Assembly: GCF_028898845.1 (NCBI RefSeq)
Contig: NZ_CP118574.1
Location: 3,410,001 to 3,474,000, forward strand
DNA from: Streptomyces sp. WZ-12
Lineage (GTDB): Bacteria; Actinomycetota; Actinomycetes; Streptomycetales; Streptomycetaceae
Length of the DNA stretch: 64,000 nucleotides
Reading direction: 5' to 3'
Shown: piece by piece, positions 40,144 to 50,439 of the stretch
How positions within the stretch are numbered: the first letter of the stretch is position 1
Layout of the letters: each line of letters begins with the position of its first letter
Program-made: the position numbers and the translations under genes
Notes under the pieces: generated by a model
The model's database searches: none
What the model saw: the letters and a program-made list of their open reading frames with translations, nothing else
What the model was told of the DNA's origin: nothing

Positions 40144-41181
40144 ATGACTAGTCCATCCCAGACCGCGGCAAGCACGTCTGATTCACCAGGACCTGCGCCC
40201 AAGGGTCTGAAGAAGGAGAAGAAGAAGGGCACGGGCGGTGAGCTCGTCGGCCGTTCCCCCGGGCAGTTGATGTGGGCGCGCTTCAAGCGCGACCGCAGCG
40301 GCGTGATCTGCGGGATCGTCGTGCTCGCCTTCTTCCTCGTCGCGGCCCTGGCCCCGGTGATCGCCAAGCTCTACGGCAAGAACCCGTACACGCTCTACGG
40401 CGGCCAGGACCCGAGCCTGCTGGACGAGTTCAGCTACCCGGCAGGGCCCAACGGCGGCATGTCCAGCGACTTCTGGTTCGGCATCGAGCCGGGCCTCGGC
40501 CGCGACCTGTTCACCAACCTGCTCTACGGCATGCGGACTTCGCTGGGCATCTCGCTCGCGGTCACCATCCTGGTGGTCGTCACCGGCACCATCATCGGCA
40601 TCACGGCCGGCTACCTGGGCGGCCGGACCGACTACTGGGTCGGCCGACTGATCGACTTCCTGCTCGCCTTCCCCAGCCAGTTGACGTTCGTGGCGTTCAT
40701 GCCCGCGGTGATCGCGCTCTTCGTGGCACCGGGCGACGAGACCCCCACCTATATCCGCGTGATCGCGCTGATCCTCGTGCAGTGGGCGCTGGGCTGGATG
40801 GGTCTGGCCCGTCTGCTGCGCGGACAGGTGATGTCCCTACGGGAGCGCGACTTCGTCGAGGCCGCGAGGATCACCGGCGCCTCCCCCTGGCGCATCATCA
40901 CCAAGGAACTGCTCCCCAACGTGGTGACCCCGATCCTCGTGCAAAGCACCTACATGCTCCCGCTGTTCGTGACGGCGGAGGCCGGCCTGTCCTTCATGGG
41001 CGTCGGCATCGTGGACCCCACTCCCGACTGGGGCCGGCTGTTCAAGACGGCCGGCCAGATCTACGAGAACGACCCGACCTACCTTCTCTTCCCCGGCGCC
41101 GCGATGGTGATCTTCGTGCTCTGCTTCAACCTGCTCGGGGACTCGGTACGGGACGCCTTCGACCCCAAGTCCGGGCGCTGA
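40144..41181 (+). CDS. bldKA: Peptide ABC transporter permease, DppC/OppC type (bldKA position)
   Basis: This 345-residue membrane protein has a Lys-rich N-terminal tail (GLKKEKKKGTG) and about six helices. The family EAA loop is RDFVEAARITGASPWRIITKELLPN. It forms the channel of an oligopeptide importer with the DppB-type subunit encoded two genes later. The operon order permease, binding protein, permease, ATPase, ATPase is that of Streptomyces bldKABCDE, whose loss blocks aerial growth. The symbol rests on that order and on the 599-residue binding protein, not on a direct comparison. No clear ribosome binding site precedes the ATG. Confidence 0.85.
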   Translation: MTSPSQTAASTSDSPGPAPKGLKKEKKKGTGGELVGRSPGQLMWARFKRDRSGVICGIVVLAFFLVAALAPVIAKLYGKNPYTLYGGQDPSLLDEFSYPAGPNGGMSSDFWFGIEPGLGRDLFTNLLYGMRTSLGISLAVTILVVVTGTIIGITAGYLGGRTDYWVGRLIDFLLAFPSQLTFVAFMPAVIALFVAPGDETPTYIRVIALILVQWALGWMGLARLLRGQVMSLRERDFVEAARITGASPWRIITKELLPNVVTPILVQSTYMLPLFVTAEAGLSFMGVGIVDPTPDWGRLFKTAGQIYENDPTYLLFPGAAMVIFVLCFNLLGDSVRDAFDPKSGR

Positions 41182-41284
41182 TCGCCCTCTTGACGGGGGA
41201 GCTGTCACCCCCGCGCCGGTGGCGCACCGGATGCGTCAGACAGCACATCGGGACAACGACTGACAGGCAGGTGCTTGGATCCTC

Positions 41285-43084
41285 ATGAATGCACTCTCCA
41301 CGCGTAGAGCCCGCGCGATGATCGTGGCCCTGGCGGCCGGCTCGCTCGCACTCACCGGTTGCAGCGGCGGCGGCCGCGCGACCAAGGACGACGCACAGAC
41401 CGACAAGGACGCGGCCACCCAGTCCAAGGTGGTGCCGATCGGTACCGCGGCGCAGTCCAACGGCCCCGCGGCCCCGGTCAAGGGCGCAGAGAACGGCGGC
41501 ACCATCACCGTCTACCAGCGCGACAGCTACAACCACCTCGACCCGGCCCAGATGTACGTCAGTGACGTGGGCGACCTGGCCAAGCTGATCTTCCGTGGCC
41601 TGACCACCTACACCCAGGACGACAAGGGCAACAAGACCCTCGTCGGCGACCTCGCCACCGACGCCGGCAAGATGTCCGACGGCGGCAAGACCTGGACGTA
41701 CACCCTCAAGGACGGCATCAAGTTCGAGGACGGCACGCCGATCACCTCGAAGGACATCCGGCACTCCATCGAGCGGATGTACGCGCCGTTCATCACCGAG
41801 GGTCCGACCTACATCCAGCAGTGGCTGTCGGGCGACGGCACGACCTACCGCAAGGCGCTGCCGGACGGTCCGTACAAGGGCGACCACCTGCCCAAGTCCG
41901 TCCTGGACACCCCGGACGGCAAGACCATCGTCTTCCACTTCAAGGCGCCGCAGACGCAGTTGCCCTACGCGCTGGCGATGGCGGGTTACAGCGTCGTCCC
42001 GGACAGCGCCAAGGACACCAAGGACAACTACGACGTCAAGCCGGTCTGCGCCGGCCCGTACAAGATCGCGTCCTTCAAGTCCGGCAAGTCCATGCAGCTG
42101 GTGAAGAACACCAACTGGGACCCCAAGACCGACCCGGCGCGCCACCAGTTCGTCGACGGCTACAACATCTCCTTCAACCACCAGTTCTCCGACTCCACCA
42201 AGCGGTTGATGGCCGATCAGGGCGGCGACAAGACCGCCATCAGCTTCACCAACGCCGTGGAGCCGACGCTCACCAAGCAGGTGCTGGACAACCCCAGCGC
42301 CAGCAAGCGCCTGGTGCAGGGCTACCAGCCCTACGTCTGGCAGCTCAACATGAACATGGACCGCATCAAGGACAAGCGGATCCGTGACGCCATCACCTAC
42401 GCGCTGCCGAGCCAGCAGGTCGTCCGGATCGAGGGCGGCAGCTACGGCGGCGAGGTCGCCGGCGGTCTGCTCTCCCCGACCGTCGCGGGCTACGAGAAGG
42501 GCTACGACCCCTACGGCAAGCTGAAGAAGCCCAACGGCGACCCGGAGAAGGCCAAGCAGCTCCTGAAGGAAGCCGGCAAGACGGGCATGAAGCTCGTCTA
42601 CGCCTACGCCAACACCGAGATCCGGCAGAAGGAAGCCGTCGCCATCGCCGACGGGCTGGCCAAGGCCGGCTTCGACGTGCAGAAGAAGGAGATCGACTCC
42701 TCCTCCTGGTACCAGCAGATGGGCAAGGTCGACAACGGCTTCGACATCTACCTGACCGGCTGGGGCCAGGACTGGCCGGACGCCTCCACGGTGATCCCGC
42801 CGTCCTACGACGGCCGCACCATCGCGGACGGCGCCTCCAACTACTCGCACGTCCGTGACCCAAAGATCAGCCAGGAGATCGACCGCATCCGGCAGATCCC
42901 CGACGTCCAGAAGCAGACCGCGGAGTGGCAGAAGCTCCACCACTACATCGTGGAGAAGGTCAACCCGGCCGCCCCGGTCTTCTACGTCAAGTCGCTCCAG
43001 CTCTACGGCTCGAAGATCGGCGGTATCCGGTACAACACGGACACCAACTACCTCGACGTGAACACGCTGTTCATCAAGAAGTAG
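41285..43084 (+). CDS. bldKB: Oligopeptide-binding lipoprotein (SBP family 5, BldKB-like)
   Basis: This 599-residue lipoprotein has a signal peptide MNALSTRRARAMIVALAAGS and the lipobox LTGC (lipidated cysteine near residue 26). The SBP_bac_5 fold is indicated by GGTITVYQRDSYNHLDPAQ, the mid-protein KMSDGGKTWTYTLKDGIKFEDG and the C-terminal YDGRTIADGASNYSHVRDP. It captures extracellular peptides and delivers them to the permease. In S. coelicolor, BldKB, about the same length, imports a signalling peptide needed for aerial mycelium. A stem-loop follows the gene, as is common where a binding protein is made in excess. Confidence 0.88.
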   Translation: MNALSTRRARAMIVALAAGSLALTGCSGGGRATKDDAQTDKDAATQSKVVPIGTAAQSNGPAAPVKGAENGGTITVYQRDSYNHLDPAQMYVSDVGDLAKLIFRGLTTYTQDDKGNKTLVGDLATDAGKMSDGGKTWTYTLKDGIKFEDGTPITSKDIRHSIERMYAPFITEGPTYIQQWLSGDGTTYRKALPDGPYKGDHLPKSVLDTPDGKTIVFHFKAPQTQLPYALAMAGYSVVPDSAKDTKDNYDVKPVCAGPYKIASFKSGKSMQLVKNTNWDPKTDPARHQFVDGYNISFNHQFSDSTKRLMADQGGDKTAISFTNAVEPTLTKQVLDNPSASKRLVQGYQPYVWQLNMNMDRIKDKRIRDAITYALPSQQVVRIEGGSYGGEVAGGLLSPTVAGYEKGYDPYGKLKKPNGDPEKAKQLLKEAGKTGMKLVYAYANTEIRQKEAVAIADGLAKAGFDVQKKEIDSSSWYQQMGKVDNGFDIYLTGWGQDWPDASTVIPPSYDGRTIADGASNYSHVRDPKISQEIDRIRQIPDVQKQTAEWQKLHHYIVEKVNPAAPVFYVKSLQLYGSKIGGIRYNTDTNYLDVNTLFIKK

Positions 43085-43106
43085 GCAGCACACAGCCGAA
43101 GGCATT

Positions 43107-43142
43107 CCGGAGTGCGCGCGCAAGGCGGGGCGCGCACTCCGG
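43107..43142 (+). terminator. Intra-operon stem-loop after the binding protein gene
   Basis: A perfect 12-bp stem (43107-43118 with 43131-43142) with a 12-base loop lies between the binding protein and the next permease. It may stop part of the transcripts or protect the upstream message. Confidence 0.6.
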
Positions 43143-43200
43143 GGCCTTCCCGCCACCCCTCACCCCACTGCAGCCGCCGTCCTGAGAGCAGCGAACTGTC

Positions 43201-44172
43201 ATGTTTCCCTTCCTCCTTCGCCGGACGATCGGCGCGGTCGTCATCCTCGTCCTCCTCAGCGCCTTCACGTTCTTCGTCTTCTTCTCCGTGGGCGATCCCG
43301 CGCTGATGGCCTGCGGCAAGAACTGCACGGCCGACAACGTCGCGCTGATCCACAAGAACCTGGGACTGGACCAGCCCGTGCCGGTCCAGTACTGGCACTT
43401 CCTCGTCGGCATCTTCGTCGGCCGCGACTTCACCCTCGGCCACTGCGCCGCCCCCTGCTTCGGCTACTCCTTCGCCACCAAGCAGGACGTCTGGTCCACG
43501 ATGATGGACCGGCTGCCGCTCACCGCGTCGCTGGCCGTCGGCGGTGCCGTGGCCTTCCTGGTGATCGGCCTGGGCGCCGGCCTGATCGCGGCCTGGAAGC
43601 GCGGCACGCTGCTGGACAAGGCCGTCACCGGTGTGTCGATGGTCCTCAGCTCGGTGCAGATCTACATCCTCGGCCCCGTCGTGCTGGGCATCTTCGTCTA
43701 CAGCGGCATCATGGCCGCCCCGCAGTACGTGAACCTCACCAGCAATCCGGTCGGTTGGTTCATGGGCCTGCTGATCCCGTGGCTGGTGATGGCGACGATC
43801 TTCACCGCGCAGTACACGCGTATGGCGCGCTCGACGATGATCGAGCAGCTCCAGGAAGAGCACGTCCGCACCGCCAAGGCCAAGGGCATGCCGGCGCGTT
43901 ACGTCTTCCTGCGGTACGCCTGGCGCGGTTCGCTGATCCCGATCGTCACCATCCTCGGTGTGGACCTGGGATCGCTGTTCGGCGGCGCGATGATCACCGA
44001 GTTCACCTTCCAGTTGGCGGGACTCGGCCGGCTGGCGGTCGACTCGGTCATCACCCTGGACCTGCCCATGGTGATGGGCGTGATGATCTTCAGCGCCGCC
44101 CTGATCCTGGTCTTCAACATCATCGTGGATGCGGCGTACGCGTTCATCGACCCGCGCGTGCGCCTGTCCTAG
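43201..44172 (+). CDS. bldKC: Peptide ABC transporter permease, DppB/OppB type
   Basis: This 323-residue membrane protein has the DppB-type N-terminus (FLLRRTIGAVVILVLLSAFTFFVFF), six helices and the EAA loop EEHVRTAKAKGMPARYVFLRYAWRGSLIP in order. The loop after helix 1 has unusual cysteines (ACGKNCTADN and GHCAAPCFGYS) that could form extracellular disulfides. It pairs with the DppC-type subunit at 40144. The ATPase gene begins 13 bases after its stop. Confidence 0.9.
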   Translation: MFPFLLRRTIGAVVILVLLSAFTFFVFFSVGDPALMACGKNCTADNVALIHKNLGLDQPVPVQYWHFLVGIFVGRDFTLGHCAAPCFGYSFATKQDVWSTMMDRLPLTASLAVGGAVAFLVIGLGAGLIAAWKRGTLLDKAVTGVSMVLSSVQIYILGPVVLGIFVYSGIMAAPQYVNLTSNPVGWFMGLLIPWLVMATIFTAQYTRMARSTMIEQLQEEHVRTAKAKGMPARYVFLRYAWRGSLIPIVTILGVDLGSLFGGAMITEFTFQLAGLGRLAVDSVITLDLPMVMGVMIFSAALILVFNIIVDAAYAFIDPRVRLS

Positions 44173-44185
44173 GAGAACTTAAGTC

Positions 44186-45253
44186 GTGACCACACCCACC
44201 AAGACCGCGGAGACGCCGGCCCCGAACGGATCCGGCACCGGCTCCTTCCTCTCCGTCCGCGACCTGCACGTCCGCTTCTCCACCGAGGACGGCATCGTCA
44301 AGGCGGTCGACGGCCTCTCCTTCGACCTGGAGCGCGGCAAGACCCTGGGCATCGTCGGCGAGTCGGGCTCCGGCAAGTCCGTCACGAACCTGGCGGTGTT
44401 GGGGCTGCACAACCCCAAGGCGACCGAGATCACCGGTGAGATCCACCTGGACGGCCAGGAGCTCACCGGCGCCAAGGAGAAGACCCTGGAGAAGCTCCGG
44501 GGCAACAAGATGGCGATGATCTTCCAGGACGCGCTGACCGCCCTGTCGCCGTACTACACCGTCGGCCGGCAGATCGCCGAGCCGTTCATGAAGCACACCG
44601 GCGCCAACAAGCGCGAGGGCCGGCAGCGGGCGATCGAGATGCTGACCAAGGTCGGCATCCCGCAGCCCAACCTGCGGGTGGACGACTACCCGCACCAGTT
44701 CTCCGGCGGCATGCGCCAGCGCGCGATGATCGCCATGGCGCTGGCCTGCAACCCCCAGTTGCTGATCGCCGACGAGCCGACCACCGCGCTGGACGTCACC
44801 GTCCAGGCGCAGATCCTGGACCTCCTCAAGGACCTCCAGCAGGAGTTCGGCTCCGCGATCATCCTGATCACCCACGACCTCGGTGTGGTCGCCGACACCG
44901 CCGACGACGTGCTGGTGATGTACGCGGGCCGGGCGGTCGAGCGCGGCACCGTCAAGGAGATCCTCAGCGAGCCCCGCCACCCGTACACCTGGGGCCTGCT
45001 CAGCTCGATGCCGCGGCTCTCCTCCGACGTCAGCGAGGCGCTGCACCCGATCCCGGGTTCCCCGCCGAGCCTGCTCAACCCGCCCTCCGGCTGCGCCTTC
45101 AACCCGCGCTGCGCCTACACCGCGGAGGTCGACGGCGACCGCTGCACCACCGAGCGCCCGCCGCTGGGACTGGGCCGCGCCGCCGCGTGCCATCTGACCT
45201 CCGAGCAGAAGCAGACCCTCTTCACCGAGCAGATCAAGCCCCGGCTGGGCTAG
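44186..45253 (+). CDS. bldKD: Peptide ABC transporter ATPase, OppD/DppD type
   Basis: This 355-residue ATPase starts at GTG with AGGAGAA upstream. It has Walker [10 protein letters not shown], signature [16 protein letters not shown], Walker [13 protein letters not shown] and the C-terminal OppD/DppD zone [18 protein letters not shown], whose cysteines in related proteins bind an iron-sulfur cluster. It pairs with the OppF-type ATPase encoded 12 bases later to energise the importer. Confidence 0.92.
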   Translation: MTTPTKTAETPAPNGSGTGSFLSVRDLHVRFSTEDGIVKAVDGLSFDLERGKTLGIVGESGSGKSVTNLAVLGLHNPKATEITGEIHLDGQELTGAKEKTLEKLRGNKMAMIFQDALTALSPYYTVGRQIAEPFMKHTGANKREGRQRAIEMLTKVGIPQPNLRVDDYPHQFSGGMRQRAMIAMALACNPQLLIADEPTTALDVTVQAQILDLLKDLQQEFGSAIILITHDLGVVADTADDVLVMYAGRAVERGTVKEILSEPRHPYTWGLLSSMPRLSSDVSEALHPIPGSPPSLLNPPSGCAFNPRCAYTAEVDGDRCTTERPPLGLGRAAACHLTSEQKQTLFTEQIKPRLG

Positions 45254-45265
45254 GGAGTTACCACC

Positions 45266-46399
45266 ATGTCCAAGAACGACACCCTCCCCGCGCCCCGGAC
45301 CCCCGCGCCCGCCCAGGGCGAGCCGCTGCTCACCGCCGAGGGGCTGACCAAGCACTTCCCGATCTACGGCGGCTTCCCGTTCAAGCGGAGGGTCGGGGCC
45401 GTCCAGGCCGTCGACGCGGTGGACCTGACCGTGCACGCCGGCGAGAGCTTCGGCCTGGTCGGCGAGTCCGGGTGCGGCAAGTCGACCACCGGCCGGCTGC
45501 TGACCCGGCTGATGGAGCCCACCGGCGGCAAGATCACTTATGCGGGGCAGGACATCACCCACGCCGGCCGCAAGGAGTTGGCGCCGATCCGCTCCGAGAT
45601 CCAGATGATCTTCCAGGACCCGTACGCCTCGCTGAACCCGCGGCAGACGGTCGGCACCATCATCAGCGGGCCGATGGAGATCAACGGGATCAACCCGACC
45701 GGCGGCCGGGAGAAGCGGGTCCGCGAGCTCCTGGAGACCGTGGGCCTCAACCCCGAGCACTACAACCGCTTCCCGCACGAGTTCTCCGGCGGCCAGCGCC
45801 AACGCATCGGCGTGGCCCGGGCGCTCGCCCTGGAACCCAAGCTGATCGTCGCCGACGAGCCGGTCTCCGCCCTGGACGTCTCCATCCAGGCGCAGGTGGT
45901 CAACCTGCTCCAGGACCTCCAGCGCGAGCTGGGCATCGCGTTCGTCTTCATCGCCCACGACCTGGCGGTGGTACGGCACTTCAGCCAGCGGGTCGCGGTG
46001 ATGTACCTCGGCAAGATCGTCGAGGTCGGCACCCGCGACGAGATCTACAACCGTCCGCGCCACCCGTACACCCACGCCCTCCTCTCGGCCGTCCCCGAGC
46101 CGCGGCTGACGGAGGAGGGCGTGGACGACCGCGAGCGGATCCGGCTCGCCGGCGACGTCCCCTCCCCCGTCAACCCGCCCTCCGGCTGCCGCTTCCGCAC
46201 CCGCTGCTGGAAGGCCCAGGACAAGTGTGCGACCGAGGAGCCGCCGCTGGTCCAACTCGGCGGCAGCGACGCCGGCCACCTGACGGCCTGCCACTTCCCG
46301 GAGGAGCCGACGACGGCAGCCCGCGGCGAGGACATCGTCCTGGACCCGGCACTGGCGGCGATCGAGGGCGTGGACGGGGCGCACGAGCAGCAGGACTGA
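45266..46399 (+). CDS. bldKE: Peptide ABC transporter ATPase, OppF/DppF type
   Basis: This 377-residue ATPase has Walker [10 protein letters not shown], signature [16 protein letters not shown], Walker [13 protein letters not shown] and the C-terminal motif [15 protein letters not shown] with the Cys pattern of the OppF/DppF group. It is the last gene of the plus-strand operon. It ends 20 bases before a terminator shared with the convergent peptide operon. Confidence 0.92.
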   Translation: MSKNDTLPAPRTPAPAQGEPLLTAEGLTKHFPIYGGFPFKRRVGAVQAVDAVDLTVHAGESFGLVGESGCGKSTTGRLLTRLMEPTGGKITYAGQDITHAGRKELAPIRSEIQMIFQDPYASLNPRQTVGTIISGPMEINGINPTGGREKRVRELLETVGLNPEHYNRFPHEFSGGQRQRIGVARALALEPKLIVADEPVSALDVSIQAQVVNLLQDLQRELGIAFVFIAHDLAVVRHFSQRVAVMYLGKIVEVGTRDEIYNRPRHPYTHALLSAVPEPRLTEEGVDDRERIRLAGDVPSPVNPPSGCRFRTRCWKAQDKCATEEPPLVQLGGSDAGHLTACHFPEEPTTAARGEDIVLDPALAAIEGVDGAHEQQD

Positions 46400-46418
46400 C
46401 CCCCGCGCCCGCACAACA

Positions 46419-46459
46419 GCACCGGAGCCCGCCTCCCTCAGGGAAGCGGGCTCCGGTGC
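46419..46459. terminator. Shared terminator between two convergent peptide operons
   Basis: A 14-bp perfect stem (46419-46432 with 46446-46459) has a short extra tccc/ggga pairing inside the loop. It sits in the 80-base gap between the two OppF-type genes and works in both directions. Confidence 0.85.
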
Positions 46460-46479
46460 GTCGTGGGCCAGTTACTCGC

Positions 46480-47508
46480 TCAGCGCCCCCGCCGCTCCCC
46501 CGCAAAGTGGCAGGCCGACGGGTGCCGCACGGCACCCTCCGCATGCCGGAAGTCCGTCGGGACGGCCAGTGGTGGCTCGACCCTGGCGCACAGTTCCCGG
46601 GCCTTCCAGCAGCGGGTGCGGAAGTGGCAGCCGGACGGCGGGTCGGCCGGCGAGGGGACGTCACCGCTGAGCAGGATGCGGTCCCGACTGGCCCGGGCCT
46701 CGGGGTCGGGCACCGGGACGGCGGAGAGCAGCGCCTGGGTGTACGGGTGGGTGGGGTGGTCGTAGATCTCCTCGCCGGTGCCCAACTCGACGATCTTGCC
46801 GAGGTACATCACCGCGACCCGGTCGGAGAGGTGCCGCACGACGGACAGGTCGTGCGCGATGAAGACGTAGGAGAGGTGGAACTCGTCCTGGAGGCGGGCC
46901 AGCAGGTTGACCACCTGGGCCTGCACGGAGACGTCGAGGGCGGAGACCGGCTCGTCCGCGACGATGATCTCCGGGCGGAGGGCGAGCCCCCGGGCGATGC
47001 CGATGCGTTGGCGCTGGCCGCCGGAGAACTGGTGCGGATAGCGGTTGACGAACTCCGGGTTGAGGCCGACGACTTCGAGGAGTTCCTGGACCCGACGCCG
47101 GCGGTCGCCCTTGGGCGCCACCTCGGGGTGGATCTCGTAGGGCTCGCCGATGATGTCGCCGACCGTCATCCGGGGGTTGAGCGAGGTGTAGGGGTCCTGG
47201 AACACCATCTGGATGTTGCGGCGGACGGCCTTCATGGCGCGGCCGGAGAGGCGGGTGAGGTCCTCGCCGCGGTAGCGGATGTGACCGGACGTCGGGCGTT
47301 CCAGGCCGACCAGCATCCGGGCGACGGTGGACTTGCCGCAGCCGGACTCCCCCACGATGCCGAGGGTCTCGCCCGGCCGCAGCGCGAAGGAGACCCCGTC
47401 GACCGCCTTGACCGCGCCGACCTGCTTCTTGACCAGCACCCCGCGGGTGAGCGGGAAGTGCTTGACCAGGTCGCGGACTTCGAGGAGCGGTTCGTCAACT
47501 GCCGCCAT
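46480..47508 (-). CDS. Peptide ABC transporter ATPase, OppF type (second operon)
   Basis: This 342-residue ATPase has Walker [10 protein letters not shown], signature [16 protein letters not shown], Walker [13 protein letters not shown] and the C-terminal [14 protein letters not shown] motif. It is the last gene of the minus-strand operon and is a close relative of the OppF-type gene of the facing operon. Its start overlaps the end of the OppD-type gene by 14 bases, so translation is coupled. Confidence 0.92.
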   Translation of the reverse strand: MAAVDEPLLEVRDLVKHFPLTRGVLVKKQVGAVKAVDGVSFALRPGETLGIVGESGCGKSTVARMLVGLERPTSGHIRYRGEDLTRLSGRAMKAVRRNIQMVFQDPYTSLNPRMTVGDIIGEPYEIHPEVAPKGDRRRRVQELLEVVGLNPEFVNRYPHQFSGGQRQRIGIARGLALRPEIIVADEPVSALDVSVQAQVVNLLARLQDEFHLSYVFIAHDLSVVRHLSDRVAVMYLGKIVELGTGEEIYDHPTHPYTQALLSAVPVPDPEARASRDRILLSGDVPSPADPPSGCHFRTRCWKARELCARVEPPLAVPTDFRHAEGAVRHPSACHFAGERRGR

Positions 47509-48508
47509 TCATGGCCTCCTTCCAGAAGTGGCAGGCGCTGGCCCGCCCCGGCCCGACCTCGTAGAGCGGCGGGCGGTCGGTGCGGCAGACGTCGCGGGCG
47601 AGCGGGCAGCGGGGGTGGAAGGCGCAGCCCGGCGGGACGGCGGTGAGGTTCGGCGGCAGGCCCTTGATCGCGTGCAGCTCCCGGCCCTGGTGTCCCAGGC
47701 GGGGCACGGACTCCAACAGGCCGCGGGTGTACGGGTGCGCGGGCGCCTTGTAGAGCTGGTGGACCGGGGCGGTCTCGACGACCCGGCCCGCGTACATCAC
47801 GGCGATGGTGTCGGCGACGTCGGCGACCACGCCCAGGTCGTGGGTGATCAGGACGAGCCCCATCCGGTACTCCCTGCGCAACTCCGCGAGCAGGTCCATG
47901 ACTTGGGCCTGGACGGTGACGTCCAGGGCGGTGGTCGGCTCGTCCGCGATGATCAGGTCCGGCTCCAGGGCGAGCGCCATGGCGATCATGATGCGCTGGC
48001 GCATCCCACCGGAGAACTGGTGCGGGTAGTCGCCCACCCGCGCCCGCGCGGCCGGGATGCCGACCCGTTCCATCAGTGCGACGGCCTTCGCCCGGGCCTC
48101 CTTGCGGGACGCGCCGGTGTGCACCCGGAACATCTCGCCGAGTTGGGCACCGACGCTGAGCACCGGGTTCAGGGCGGAGAGCGCGTCCTGGAAGATCATC
48201 GCCATCTTCGCGCCGCGGATCCGCCGGCGCTCCTCCCGGCCCAGGGTGAGCAGATCGCGCCCCCGGAAGAGGATCTCCCCGCCGGTGACGAAGCCCGGCG
48301 GGGAGTCCAGGATGCCCATCACGGCCTGCGCGGTGACGGACTTGCCGGAGCCGGACTCGCCGAGCACCGCCAGCGTCTGCCCGGCCGCCACGGTGTAGCT
48401 GACGCCGTTGACGGCCTTCGCGACGCCGTCGCGGGTGCGGAACTCCACCCGGAGATCCCGGACGTCCAGCAGCGGCCCCTCGGGGGCCGCGCCGCCGTGG
48501 TTCGCCAT
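47495..48508 (-). CDS. Peptide ABC transporter ATPase, OppD type (second operon)
   Basis: This 337-residue ATPase has Walker [10 protein letters not shown], signature [16 protein letters not shown], Walker [13 protein letters not shown] and the C-terminal [14 protein letters not shown] motif. GAGGAGG precedes the ATG at 48508, and the upstream permease gene stops 11 bases before it. It pairs with the OppF-type ATPase encoded next. Confidence 0.92.
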   Translation of the reverse strand: MANHGGAAPEGPLLDVRDLRVEFRTRDGVAKAVNGVSYTVAAGQTLAVLGESGSGKSVTAQAVMGILDSPPGFVTGGEILFRGRDLLTLGREERRRIRGAKMAMIFQDALSALNPVLSVGAQLGEMFRVHTGASRKEARAKAVALMERVGIPAARARVGDYPHQFSGGMRQRIMIAMALALEPDLIIADEPTTALDVTVQAQVMDLLAELRREYRMGLVLITHDLGVVADVADTIAVMYAGRVVETAPVHQLYKAPAHPYTRGLLESVPRLGHQGRELHAIKGLPPNLTAVPPGCAFHPRCPLARDVCRTDRPPLYEVGPGRASACHFWKEAMNGGS

Positions 48509-48519
48509 CTCCCGCCTCC

Positions 48520-49503
48520 TCAGCGCAACTTGGGGTCGAGGGCGTCGCGTACCGCGTCGCCGAGCATGATGAACGCCAGCACCGTGATGCTCAGCGCGCC
48601 CGCCGGCCACAGCAGCATGTGCGGGGCGTTGCGGATGTGGGTGGAGGCGGCGGAGATGTCGATGCCCCAGGAGACGGTGGGCGGCTTCAGGCCGGCGCCG
48701 AGGTAGGACAGCGTGGCCTCCAGGGCGATGTAGGTGCCCAGCGCGATGGTGGCGACGACGATGACGGGGGCGACGGCGTTGGGCGCGATGTGCCGCAGCA
48801 GCATCCGCCCGTTGCCGGCGCCCAGCGCCCGGGCGGCCTGGACGTAGTCGTTCTGCTTGGCGGTGACGACCGAACCGCGGGCGATCCGGGCGATCTGCGG
48901 CCAGCCGAGCAGCACGATGAAGCCGACCACCGGCCAGACGGTGGTGCTGATGACCACGGAGAGGAAGACCAACCCGCCGAGCAGGACCGGAATGCCGAAG
49001 AAGATGTCGGCGATCCGGGAGAGCAGGGTGTCCCACCACCCGCCGAAGAAGCCGGCCAGGCCGCCGAGGAGGCTGCCCAGGAGGGCGGCGCCGGCGGTGG
49101 CGCAGGTGCCGACGGTGATGGAGGCGCGGGCCCCGTAGACGACCCGGGTGTAGACGTCCCGGCCCTGGGTGTCGAAGCCGAAGGGGTGGCCGGGCGAGGC
49201 GCCCAGTTGGGCCTTGGACAGGTCGGCGCGGTAGGGGTTTCCGGTGGCGATCGCCTGCGGCCAGATGGCGATGACCACCAGGAAGACGATGACCAGCGCG
49301 GAGAGCACGAAGACCGGGTTGCGGCTGAGGTCGTGCCAGGCGTCGCTCCACAGGCTGCGCGGCTTCCCGGTGGGTTCGCCGCCCGGGGGCGGGGGCACGG
49401 CGCCGGGCGCGCGCTCCAGGGATTCGGCCGCCCCGATGGCGAGCGCGGCGTTGCCGCCGTCGCCGTGGCCGACGGCTTCCTTGGGAACGTACGGATCAGG
49501 CAT
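48520..49503 (-). CDS. Peptide ABC transporter permease, DppC type (second operon)
   Basis: This 327-residue protein has a hydrophilic N-terminus (about 1-60) and six helices, with the EAA loop NDYVQAARALGAGNGRMLLRH. The motif FGFDTQGRDVYTRVVYGAR between helices 1 and 2 is typical of DppC-type subunits. It forms the channel with the DppB-type protein. Its start overlaps the end of the DppB gene by 8 bases. Confidence 0.9.
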   Translation of the reverse strand: MPDPYVPKEAVGHGDGGNAALAIGAAESLERAPGAVPPPPGGEPTGKPRSLWSDAWHDLSRNPVFVLSALVIVFLVVIAIWPQAIATGNPYRADLSKAQLGASPGHPFGFDTQGRDVYTRVVYGARASITVGTCATAGAALLGSLLGGLAGFFGGWWDTLLSRIADIFFGIPVLLGGLVFLSVVISTTVWPVVGFIVLLGWPQIARIARGSVVTAKQNDYVQAARALGAGNGRMLLRHIAPNAVAPVIVVATIALGTYIALEATLSYLGAGLKPPTVSWGIDISAASTHIRNAPHMLLWPAGALSITVLAFIMLGDAVRDALDPKLR

Positions 49504-50419
49504 AGCGGATCCTCGGGTCGAGGACGGCGTACAGCAGGTCGACCAACAGGTTGGCGATCAGGAACACCAGCACCAGGATCGTCACGAAGCCCACCACGGT
49601 CGGCGAGTTCTGCCGGAGGATGCCCTGGTAGAGCTGGTAGCCGACGCCGTGGATGTTGAAGATGCGCTCGGTGACGATGGCGCCGCCCATCAGCGCCCCG
49701 ATGTCGGTGCCAATGAAGGTGACGACCGGGATCAGGGAGTTGCGCAGCAGATGGCGGGTGATGACCCGGTGTCGGGGCAGCCCCTTGGCGACGGCGGTGC
49801 GGACGTAGTCGGCGCGGGCGTTCTCCGCGATCGAGGTGCGGGTCAGCCGGGTGACGTAGGCGAGCGAGACCAGCGCCAACACCAGCCCGGGCAGCAGCAG
49901 TTGGCCCAGCGGCGCGTCCAGCGCGACGGTCGGTGCGGCCCACTCCAACTTCACGCCGAAGACGAACTGGAGCAGATAGCCGCTGACGAAGGTCGGTACC
50001 GAGACCACGACGAGGGTCAGCACCAGCACGGTGGTGTCGATCCCCCGACCGCGCCGCAGCCCGCTGAACACGCCGAGCGCGATGCCCACCACCGTCTCCA
50101 GGACGATCGCTACCAGGGTGAGCCGGAGGGTGACCGAGAAGGCCGTGGACATCAGCTCGGTGACCGGCCGACCGTTGAACGCGGTGCCGAAGTTCCCGCG
50201 GAAGATCTGGCCCATGTAGTGCGGGTACTGCTTCCACAGCGGTTGGTCGAGGTAGAGGTCGTGGCGGATCTGCGCCGCGGTGGCGGGGTCCGGCGCCCGG
50301 TCGCCGAACATCGCGGCGACCGGATCGCCCAACGCGTAGACCATGACGAAGATCAGGAAGGTGCTGCCGATGAAGACCGGGATCATCTGGAGCAGCCGCC
50401 GGATCACATAACGTCCCAT
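49496..50419 (-). CDS. Peptide ABC transporter permease, DppB type (second operon)
   Basis: This 307-residue membrane protein starts MGRYVIRRLLQMIPVFIGST, the standard DppB N-terminus, and has six helices with the EAA loop ADYVRTAVAKGLPRHRVI. The ATG at 50419 follows the binding protein stop by 20 bases. Together with the DppC-type protein it forms the second peptide channel of the window. Confidence 0.92.
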   Translation of the reverse strand: MGRYVIRRLLQMIPVFIGSTFLIFVMVYALGDPVAAMFGDRAPDPATAAQIRHDLYLDQPLWKQYPHYMGQIFRGNFGTAFNGRPVTELMSTAFSVTLRLTLVAIVLETVVGIALGVFSGLRRGRGIDTTVLVLTLVVVSVPTFVSGYLLQFVFGVKLEWAAPTVALDAPLGQLLLPGLVLALVSLAYVTRLTRTSIAENARADYVRTAVAKGLPRHRVITRHLLRNSLIPVVTFIGTDIGALMGGAIVTERIFNIHGVGYQLYQGILRQNSPTVVGFVTILVLVFLIANLLVDLLYAVLDPRIRYA

Positions 50420-50439
50420 GAGCGCGCCCGCTTTCGTGG

